10,192 nucleotides of DNA from Acidobacteriota bacterium (GTDB lineage Bacteria > Acidobacteriota > Vicinamibacteria > Vicinamibacterales > 2-12-FULL-66-21). Position 1 is the first letter of the stretch. Every line of letters starts with the position of its first letter. The stretch spans positions 1-10,192 of the forward strand of contig JABFWM010000285.1 in assembly GCA_013362195.1 (NCBI GenBank), written 5' to 3'. Made by a program: the position numbers and the translations under genes. Shown piece after piece: positions 1 to 5,214 of the stretch. The notes below the pieces were generated by a model that saw nothing but the letters and a program-made list of their open reading frames with translations, had not been told where the DNA came from and ran no database searches.

Positions 1-838
1 GCGCGGCCGCGGCTCCATCGCGATCTTCCTCGATGCCCGGCAGCAGGTCGTGGATGCGCTGATGCAATCCGGACTCGAGCAGCGCTTCGGTGGCGATGAC
101 GTCGATGGTCTCGAGGCCGGGGCAGCGGGCGAGCAGATCGAAATCCGCGGCGCACAGGCCCCGGCGGTCGGCCGTCTGATCGCCAACCGTCACGATCACG
201 TGGCGGAAGAGCGGCCGCTGCGCCGCCGGGTCCAGCGCCCGCCGCCGCAGCGCGTGTTCGTCGAGCAGGCCGGTGGCCGCGACCGCGTCTTCGAAGCGCG
301 TGAACGTCGCGACGAGAAAGATCGTCTGCTGCAGCAGCCGCGCGGCGCCGCGGTCGTGTCCCGCGCTCGGCTCGAGCGCGTCGATCAGCAGCCGCTCGAA
401 GTCCGCGATGGTCTTGTGGCGCCGCCGCAGTTCGTCGTAAAGCGCGAGGATCTCGACGATCAGCCCGGCCCGGAGCTGAAACGGCGGCTCCGCTCCCGCC
501 GCGCTCGCGTCGCGTGCGGCCCGGCGCAGCAGCACCTCGCGCGCGAAGTCGGAGAGCAGTGGCGGCGCCCCGGGCAGGCGCTCGCGCAGCCGCGCATAGA
601 ACTGATCCCGCGTCACGAGCTCGGGAATGACGACGGCCGCGGCGGGCGCGCCGTCGAGCGATCCGAGCGCCGCGTTCTCGATCGTGCGGCGCAGCTCCTC
701 CGCCGCCCCGCGAGTGGGCACGATCACCGCGCAGTCACGCACCGCCTCGATCTCGCGGGGCAGGGCGTGCACGATGGCTCGATGGAACGCCTGAAGGTCG
801 GGAACCCGGACCAGCCGGGTGCGGCGCGGGGTGATCAC
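1..838 (-). CDS. AddB-like PD-(D/E)XK nuclease/helicase subunit, N-terminal part (cut by window edge)
   Basis: An open frame of 279 codons runs leftward from a GTG at 838-836 off the window's left end, with no stop. The N-terminus carries a strand-turn-helix, CAVIVPTRGAAEEL (residues 36-49), then VVIPELVTRDQFYARL (69-84) and LLSDFAREVLLRRAA (94-108). Near 211-250 it has FRHVIVTVGD and FDLLARCPGLETIDVIATE. This order matches the degenerate helicase-like N-terminal half of AddB-type proteins, whose C-terminal half (not visible here) holds a PD-(D/E)XK nuclease with an iron-sulphur site. Such proteins act in the cytoplasm with an AddA helicase in double-strand-break end resection. No canonical Walker A is seen; PTRGAAEEL sits at that position. 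The GTG start overlaps the upstream stop by four bases (GTGA), so translational coupling is likely. An addA-type gene would be expected beyond the left edge. The family call is moderately strong; without the nuclease domain, subfamily is uncertain. Confidence 0.72.
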   Translation of the reverse strand, partial: MITPRRTRLVRVPDLQAFHRAIVHALPREIEAVRDCAVIVPTRGAAEELRRTIENAALGSLDGAPAAAVVIPELVTRDQFYARLRERLPGAPPLLSDFAREVLLRRAARDASAAGAEPPFQLRAGLIVEILALYDELRRRHKTIADFERLLIDALEPSAGHDRGAARLLQQTIFLVATFTRFEDAVAATGLLDEHALRRRALDPAAQRPLFRHVIVTVGDQTADRRGLCAADFDLLARCPGLETIDVIATEALLESGLHQRIHDLLPGIEEDRDGAAAA

Positions 839-2217
839 TTCAGTTCAGGGGTCCTCGTGAGGCGCTGGATCTCCTCGGCTGCGCGGTCCGTCAGCATCAG
901 CGCGCCAGCGGCCGCGGATGCCGCTTCCCGCGCCGGCGCCATCTCGCCCGACGCGACCGCGCGCTGCCGTTCGGCGGCCGCGCGCGACGTGAGCTGCGTG
1001 GCGCTCGTCAGCAATCCCTGAATTGTCTCACCTTCGACCGGAGGTGTCACGACCGCCAGCAGTCGCGACGCGGCGGTGGCGCGGTCGGTAAGCCGCTGCA
1101 GCATCACGCGCGACGTGCTCTCGAACTGGCGAATCCGCTCGAGCGACGACTTGCCGCGCCGCAGCGAGGTGAGCGGTTCGGAGACCGCGCGTGCGTAGGC
1201 GCGCAGCACGTCGAGTCGCGCCTCCCATTGGTCACGCGCGAGGCGCAGCCGGCGCGCCGCATCGAGCTTCGCGTCGAGCGACGCGAGCAGCGACGCCACT
1301 TCCTGCGGACGCCGGTTGCCGAGACGGCGATCCTCGTCGAGCGCGCGCGTGATCAGCCGCTCGACGCCGCGCACGTCGGCCTGGCGCGTCCGGCGGTCGG
1401 CGTTCCGCAGCGTGTCACGGGTCAGCGACGCGTAGTCGCGATCCGTCCGTTCCTCCGCGGCAATCAACCCGGAGGTGCGCGCGCGCAGCGACCCGACCCA
1501 CGGCGCATCGCCAACCGACGCCAGTGAGGCGGCCACCGCGCGCAGCAGCGACAGCCGGTCGGCCGGCTCCGCCAGCGACGCGGCGCGGAGCCCCTGCTCG
1601 ATCGACTCCGCCATCGACGGCGCCGTCATCAGCGGCATCGACGGCGGCGCGGCCATGTTGGCGACGAGCGTGAGATCGACGTTCGGCGCGCCCGACGCGG
1701 CCCGCGCCTCCGCGATCACCTCGTCGAACAGCGCGGCGAGCTGAGCCACGTCGGAGGCGCGATAGCCGTAATGTTCCGCGATCCATCGCGTCACGTTCTG
1801 CCGCGCCTCGACCGCCATCGCAATCTTGGTGGCTGGACGCGGAGTTACCGCGATATCCGAGAGCGCGCGAGCGACGCCCTGCGCGAGCAGCGCGTAATCG
1901 TCGGGGCCGCGCGATGCCGCGTACCGCGCCGCGCGCGCGGACTCCGCGTACGCATCGGTGCGGTCCCAGTCGACGCCGCTCGCCGGGATCGACACGAGCT
2001 GAATGTCAGGGCGCGACGGCGATCCGCCGAGCGGCATCGAGAGCACGACGCGATCGCCGACGCGCGCGTAATCGCCGTAGCTCACCAGGGTCGTCCCGTC
2101 CTGCAGAAACACGCGGTAGAGCGTCGCGTCCGCGGCCGTCTGCGCCCCTGCGACGGGTGCGCACGCGGCGGCGATCAGCGAGGCGAAGACCACCCGGCGG
2201 GCGGCTGTGGAAAACAT
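835..2217 (-). CDS. Secreted hypothetical protein with helical C-terminal region
   Basis: I choose ATG 2217 (460 aa), because it directly begins a classic signal peptide: basic MFSTAARR, a hydrophobic run to about residue 19, and AGA|QT as a likely cleavage site near 25/26. In-frame starts at 2247 and 2376 would add polar, cysteine-rich or basic residues before the signal; neither they nor 2217 has a clear Shine-Dalgarno. After the signal comes a small beta-rich module, LYRVFLQDGTTLVSYGDYARVGDRVVLSMP in two pieces (33-48 and 49-62), then QLVSIPASGVDW (73-84). The remaining ~350 residues are Ala/Arg/Glu-rich, predicted mostly helical, with possible coiled coils (around the ERLITRALDEDRRL region). 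I recognise no named domain; the style recalls conserved acidobacterial periplasmic hypotheticals. The product should leave the cytoplasm, which makes its GTGA overlap with a DNA-repair-like gene odd. The reading frame is secure; the function is unknown. Confidence 0.8.
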   Translation of the reverse strand: MFSTAARRVVFASLIAAACAPVAGAQTAADATLYRVFLQDGTTLVSYGDYARVGDRVVLSMPLGGSPSRPDIQLVSIPASGVDWDRTDAYAESARAARYAASRGPDDYALLAQGVARALSDIAVTPRPATKIAMAVEARQNVTRWIAEHYGYRASDVAQLAALFDEVIAEARAASGAPNVDLTLVANMAAPPSMPLMTAPSMAESIEQGLRAASLAEPADRLSLLRAVAASLASVGDAPWVGSLRARTSGLIAAEERTDRDYASLTRDTLRNADRRTRQADVRGVERLITRALDEDRRLGNRRPQEVASLLASLDAKLDAARRLRLARDQWEARLDVLRAYARAVSEPLTSLRRGKSSLERIRQFESTSRVMLQRLTDRATAASRLLAVVTPPVEGETIQGLLTSATQLTSRAAAERQRAVASGEMAPAREAASAAAGALMLTDRAAEEIQRLTRTPELK

Positions 2218-2247
2218 GTGGATGAACGGTGGAAACCTTGTGGACAT
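2206..2247 (+). repeat. Four TGTGGA-type direct repeats at exact 11-base period (DnaA-box-like)
   Basis: Units begin at 2206 (TGTGGAAAA), 2217 (TGTGGATGA), 2228 (GGTGGAAAC) and 2239 (TGTGGACAT), each exactly 11 bases after the previous one. Compared with the DnaA-box consensus TGTGGATAA, they have one, one, three and two mismatches. An 11-base step is about one helical turn, so all four cores face the same side of the DNA. It is not a multiple of three, so coding constraint alone would not produce it. The array spans the start region of the secreted hypothetical gene (ATG 2217, minus strand) and lies just left of an AT-rich stretch (2261-2271). It could be a binding array for DnaA or another regulator; the repeat itself is seen directly, its role is inferred. 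Confidence 0.7.
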
Positions 2248-2405
2248 TCTGACATGCCGGGAATATTTTTTCGCGCATTGCCCGCAATTGAGTTTCGCTG
2301 CTGCATGTGGGTGCGGCTTCGCGCCTGCTTTCGCTTGCACCACCCGATTGGGACGAGGACAATGCCCGCCGTCCAACGCGTCACGTCATCGCTTCCCATC
2401 GTCGC
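2218..2405. other. Divergent intergenic region with AT-rich stretch and small dyad
   Basis: These 188 bases separate the leftward hypothetical/AddB pair from the rightward genes, and should hold promoters for both directions. Besides the 11-base repeats, they contain the most AT-rich run in the window (GAATATTTTTT, 2261-2271) and a 12-base dyad ATTGC-CC-GCAAT (2277-2288). A further TGTGG occurs at 2306-2310, out of phase with the array. No small gene with a convincing start is visible inside it. Confidence 0.6.
2335..2363 (+). promoter_or_regulatory. Weak sigma70-like promoter candidate for the 73-aa gene
   Basis: TTGCAC (2335-2340) and GACAAT (2358-2363) are separated by exactly 17 bases. 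They match the sigma70 hexamers at 3/6 and 4/6 positions. Initiation near 2370 would leave a leader of about 36 bases before ATG 2406. The match is weak, and GC-rich sequence can give such pairs by chance. Confidence 0.28.
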
Positions 2406-2627
2406 ATGCCGCTCACCGTTCATCGCTTCGAGGAAACCATCAACGGCCGCGCCTATCACATCGAGGTGTCTCCGGTCGGGCGCGACCAATGGCGGGCGCA
2501 GATTGCCCATCGTCCCGGGGGATCGCGTGCGACGATGCCGTTCTACGGGCGAACGCCCGACGAGGCCGCGCACCAGTTGAGCAAGTGGCTGACGCTCGCC
2601 AACGGCCGTTCGACACCCAAGGTATAG
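2406..2627 (+). CDS. Small conserved-looking hypothetical protein (73 aa)
   Basis: ATG 2406 opens a 73-codon frame ending in TAG at 2625-2627. The protein starts MPLTVHRFEETINGRAYHIEV, shown here as residues 1-10 (MPLTVHRFEE) and 11-21 (TINGRAYHIEV). It continues with QWRAQIAHRPGGSRATMPFYG (28-48, key residues W29, G38-G39, MPFYG) and ends in a helix PDEAAHQLSKWLTLA (51-65). The pattern suggests a small strand-strand-strand-helix fold: an amphipathic sheet with a YxIEV strand, a central WxAQI strand, then an MPFYGxTPDEA turn leading into the C-terminal helix. No signal peptide, membrane segment or catalytic motif is visible, so it is probably cytoplasmic. An earlier in-frame GTG at 2307 would add an unlikely Arg/Pro-rich stretch. 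No Shine-Dalgarno is evident. It sits 11 bases before the asparaginase gene. The coding potential looks real; the function is unknown. Confidence 0.68.
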   Translation: MPLTVHRFEETINGRAYHIEVSPVGRDQWRAQIAHRPGGSRATMPFYGRTPDEAAHQLSKWLTLANGRSTPKV

Positions 2628-2628
2628 T
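2623..2628 (+). promoter_or_regulatory. Possible -10 element for a near-leaderless asparaginase transcript
   Basis: TATAGT matches the sigma70 -10 consensus at 5/6 positions and ends 10 bases before the ATG at 2639. It overlaps the stop codon of the 73-aa gene. No good -35 is found 16-18 bases upstream, and no Shine-Dalgarno lies before ATG 2639. If used, it would give a 5' leader of only a few bases. It may equally be chance, with the gene read through from upstream. Confidence 0.3.
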
Positions 2629-2638
2629 TGGCCGCGCC

Positions 2639-3727
2639 ATGCGCGCGCGTGCGCCTCGCCTCCTGCTCTTCTCTCTTTTGACGTGGCTGTCGAGTTCCTG
2701 GCCCGCCGGCGCACAGGCCCGCCCGCAGCCCGCGCCGGATCCGGAACGGCCACGGGTCCACCTCGTCGCCACCGGCGGCACGATCTCGAATCAATCCGGC
2801 GGCCGCCTCACGGCTGATGAGCTGATTCGAACGATCCCCGACGTCGAACGGTGGGCGCGGCCGGAGTCGGAGCAGTTCGCGAACGTCGCCAGTTCGGAGC
2901 TGACGCTCACGCAGTGGCTGGCGCTGGCCAAGCGCCTCAACGCGCTGCTGAACGAGGATACGGCGCTGGCCGGCATCGTCGTGACCTGCGGCACCGACAC
3001 GCTCGAAGAGCTCGCGTATTTCCTGAACCTGACCGTGCGATCCGATCGCCCGGTGGTGGTCGTCGGGTCGATGCGCAATCCGACCACCGTCGGGTACGAG
3101 GGGGCCGCGAACCTGCTGGAGGCGTTCCGCGTCGCCGCGGAACCCGCGTCACGCGGGCGCGGCGTGCTCGTCGTGCTCAACGACGAGATCAACGCGGCGC
3201 GCGACGTCACCAAGACCGACGCGTCGCGCCTCAACACCTTCCAGTCGCGGGGCTACGGCATTCTCGGCGTCGTTGACGCCGATCGCATCGTCTACTACCG
3301 CGACGTCATCAAGCGGCACACCTCGAAGAGCGAGTTCGACGTCTCGGTGATGACGATGCTGCCGCGTGTCGACGTGCTGCTCGTCTACCAGGACGCGCCA
3401 GGGGACCTCATCAAGTCGGCGGTGGATCGCGGCGCACTGGGCGTCGTCCTCGCGACCGCGGGCGCCGGCGCGACCAGCGGGTCGCAGACCGACGGCATCT
3501 CGTACGCGACCGGGAAAGGGGTCGTCGTCGCCCTCGCGACGCGCACGGGCAGCGGCCGGATCGCGGCGCGGCGCCGCGGCGGCGAGATGGTCGCCACCAG
3601 CGGCCGCTTCGATTTCCTCATCGCCGCCGAAGATCTCGCGCCGGTCAAGGCGCGGATCCTCCTGATGCTCGCACTCGCGCAGACGCACGATCCCGTGGAG
3701 ATCCAGCGCATGTTCACCGAGTACTGA
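2639..3727 (+). CDS. Exported type II L-asparaginase/glutaminase-family protein
   Basis: This 362-aa protein belongs to the bacterial asparaginase II family, which hydrolyses Asn (and often Gln) to the acid plus ammonia in the periplasm. Residues 1-26 form a signal peptide (hydrophobic core LLLFSLLTWL, cleavage near AGA|QA). Family motifs follow in order: VATGGTIS (43-50, nucleophile T48), VVTCGTDTLEELAYFL (114-129, second Thr-Asp pair T119/D120), GSMRNPT (143-149), NDEINAARDVTKT (181-193, catalytic K192) and C-terminal PVKARILLMLALAQTHDP (335-352), close to E. coli AnsB. Oddities: the usual His in VxTHGTDT is Cys117. The loop corresponding to E. coli Tyr25 has no tyrosine at all (none between residues 48 and 127). 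The SQD substrate loop is SSE (85-87), and SADGP is GYEGA. ATG 2639 is chosen because it starts the signal peptide; the frame is open back to 2207, but that stretch is not protein-like. The permease begins 6 bases downstream, suggesting an amino-acid scavenging operon. The family is sure; substrate is less so. Confidence 0.92.
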   Translation: MRARAPRLLLFSLLTWLSSSWPAGAQARPQPAPDPERPRVHLVATGGTISNQSGGRLTADELIRTIPDVERWARPESEQFANVASSELTLTQWLALAKRLNALLNEDTALAGIVVTCGTDTLEELAYFLNLTVRSDRPVVVVGSMRNPTTVGYEGAANLLEAFRVAAEPASRGRGVLVVLNDEINAARDVTKTDASRLNTFQSRGYGILGVVDADRIVYYRDVIKRHTSKSEFDVSVMTMLPRVDVLLVYQDAPGDLIKSAVDRGALGVVLATAGAGATSGSQTDGISYATGKGVVVALATRTGSGRIAARRRGGEMVATSGRFDFLIAAEDLAPVKARILLMLALAQTHDPVEIQRMFTEY

Positions 3728-3733
3728 CGCTCC

Positions 3734-5110
3734 GTGGGTCCCGCTGCCGCGCACGCCCCGCACCGGTTCGGCGTCGTTCACGCGACCGCGCTGAACATGA
3801 TCAACATGATCGGGATCGGTCCGTTCATCACGATCCCGCTGCTGCTCACCGCGCTGGGCGGCCCGCAGGCGATGCTCGGGTGGATCGTCGCGCTGGTGAT
3901 CGTGATCTGCGACGGGATGGTGTGGAGCGAGCTGGGCGCGGCGATGCCCGGGCCCGGGGGCTCCTTCGGCTACCTGCGCGAGGCGTTCGGGCGCGAGCGC
4001 GCCGGCCGCCTGATGGCGTTTCTGTTCGTCTGGCAGTTCATCCTGAGCGGACCGCTCGAGATCGCGTCGGGCTATATCGGCTTCTCGCAGTACCTCGGCT
4101 ACATCTGGCACGGGCTCTCGGCGAGATCATTGTTCGCGGTGGCGGCGGCGGTCGGCATCGTCAACATCATCCTGCTCTATCGGCGCATCACGTCAATCGC
4201 CACGATCACGGTCAGCTTGTGGGTGGGCACGCTGGCCACGACGGCCGCCGTGATCGCGACCGGCGCCGCGAACTTCGACGCGTCGGTCGCGTTCGATTTC
4301 CCTCCCGGCGCGTTCGATTTCTCGCTCGGGTTCCTTCTCGGCCTGGGCGCCGCGGCGCGCGTCGGCGTGTACGACTATCTCGGCTACTACGACGTCTGCT
4401 ACATCGGCGACGAAGTCGACGACCCGGGACGCGTGATTCCGCGGTCGATTCTGATCAGCACGCTTGCCGTCGCGATCATTTACATCGGGATCAACCTGTC
4501 CATCATCGGCGTCGTGCCGTGGCGCACGTTCGTGCCCGCCGATCAGCATCCCGCGTCGAATTTCATCGTGTCGATCTTCATGGAGCGGGTGTACGGGCCC
4601 GGCGTCGCGACCGTCTTCACGATCATGATCCTGTGGACGGCGTTCGGGTCCGTCTTCGCGCTGCTGCTCGGCTACTCGCGCATTCCCTACGCGGCCGCGA
4701 GGGACGGCTACTTCTTCAAGGCCTTCGCGCGCGTGCACCCGACGAAAGGCTTTCCGCACGTCTCGGTCGTCGTGCTCGGCCTGATCTCGATCGCGGCGTG
4801 CCTGTTTTCGCTCGGCATCGTCATCGACGCGCTGATTGCGACGCGCATTCTGGTCCAGTTCGTCGGGCAGGTCGCGGGGGTCATGCGTCTGCGGCGCACC
4901 CGCCCGGAGATGCCGCGGCCGTACCGCATCTGGCTGTACCCGATTCCGGCCTTCATCGCGCTCGTGGGGTGGCTCTTCATCTTCTTCACCACGGACGTGC
5001 GGGTCATCGGGTTCGGGGTCGGCATTCTCGCGCTCGGCGCGCTGTGCTTCCTGCTGTGGTCCCGCCGCCTCCGCCAATGGCCCTTCGCGGAACCCGCGCG
5101 CGTCGTATAG
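3734..5110 (+). CDS. APC-superfamily amino-acid permease
   Basis: This 458-aa inner-membrane protein has about 12 predicted membrane segments (roughly residues 18-39, 43-62, 92-118, 131-150, 154-175, 195-215, 229-252, 281-305, 341-361, a weaker one near 363-382, 400-420 and 424-442). Segment 1 contains INMIGIGPFITIP (23-35), the position of the unwound IGxGxF substrate-site motif. The cytoplasmic loop after segment 2 has the typical SELGAAMPGPGGSFGYLREAFG (65-86; key PGPGGSF). Segment 6 and its following loop carry YDYLGYYDVCYIGDEV then DDPGRVIPRS, the family's E-x-x-x-P-x-R-x-I-P-R signature. The family imports amino acids or related amines by coupling to protons or sodium. The start is GTG 3734, 6 bases after the asparaginase stop; no strong Shine-Dalgarno is visible, so it may depend on coupling. 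The context suggests uptake of aspartate, glutamate or asparagine. The substrate cannot be read from sequence alone. Confidence 0.9.
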   Translation: MGPAAAHAPHRFGVVHATALNMINMIGIGPFITIPLLLTALGGPQAMLGWIVALVIVICDGMVWSELGAAMPGPGGSFGYLREAFGRERAGRLMAFLFVWQFILSGPLEIASGYIGFSQYLGYIWHGLSARSLFAVAAAVGIVNIILLYRRITSIATITVSLWVGTLATTAAVIATGAANFDASVAFDFPPGAFDFSLGFLLGLGAAARVGVYDYLGYYDVCYIGDEVDDPGRVIPRSILISTLAVAIIYIGINLSIIGVVPWRTFVPADQHPASNFIVSIFMERVYGPGVATVFTIMILWTAFGSVFALLLGYSRIPYAAARDGYFFKAFARVHPTKGFPHVSVVVLGLISIAACLFSLGIVIDALIATRILVQFVGQVAGVMRLRRTRPEMPRPYRIWLYPIPAFIALVGWLFIFFTTDVRVIGFGVGILALGALCFLLWSRRLRQWPFAEPARVV

Positions 5111-5152
5111 CGAGGGGCCCCGAAACCGCGGCGCAACCGCAGGTCATGCGCG

Positions 5153-5181
5153 TTGCCCGGCTGCGCGCCTTGACATATGCT
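5153..5181 (+). promoter_or_regulatory. Sigma70-like promoter candidate for the quinoprotein gene
   Basis: TTGCCC (5153-5158) and TATGCT (5176-5181) are spaced by exactly 17 bases, each matching its consensus hexamer at 4/6 positions. The -10 is immediately preceded by a perfect TTGACA (5170-5175), which could instead serve as a -35, but the sequence 17 bases after that (CTGCCG) is not a -10. Initiation near 5188 would leave about 27 bases before ATG 5215, room for the ribosome binding site at 5202-5206. This would uncouple the quinoprotein from the asparaginase/permease pair. Confidence 0.42.
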
Positions 5182-5201
5182 GGCCGGTTCACCTGCCGTC
5201 T

Positions 5202-5206
5202 GGAGG
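5202..5206 (+). promoter_or_regulatory. Strong Shine-Dalgarno site deciding the quinoprotein start
   Basis: GGAGG followed by AAG lies 8 bases before ATG 5215. It is the clearest ribosome binding site in the window and fixes the start at the lipoprotein signal peptide, rather than at any of the in-frame starts upstream, which run inside the permease gene. Confidence 0.8.
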
Positions 5207-5214
5207 AAGCATCG

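Larger units (their letters stand above)
5111..5214. other. Intergenic gap holding the quinoprotein promoter region
   Basis: The 104 bases between permease and quinoprotein include a perfect GGGGCCCC palindrome (5114-5121) just after the permease stop, too tight to form a loop and lacking a T-run, so not a convincing terminator. The second half carries the promoter candidate and ribosome binding site listed separately. Confidence 0.5.

Noticed and set aside
50..1021. 323-codon open frame on the plus strand
   Set aside because: Arg/Gln-rich shadow antisense to the AddB-like gene, whose minus-strand frame has family motifs and a coupled start.
2206..2247. CRISPR-like array
   Set aside because: The 11-base units are far too short and have no spacers; phased protein-binding sites explain them better.
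2207..2638. Upstream in-frame extension of the asparaginase to GTG 2207
   Set aside because: The extra 144 residues run through the divergent gap and the 73-aa gene, have no motif, and would bury the signal peptide at 2639.
5114..5121. GGGGCCCC palindrome after the permease stop as a terminator
   Set aside because: No loop can form in an 8-base palindrome and no T-run follows; likely chance in GC-rich DNA.
3880..5214. N-terminal 445-residue extension of the quinoprotein frame
   Set aside because: It lies out of frame inside the permease gene and is Arg/His-rich; GGAGG and a lipoprotein signal fix the start at 5215.
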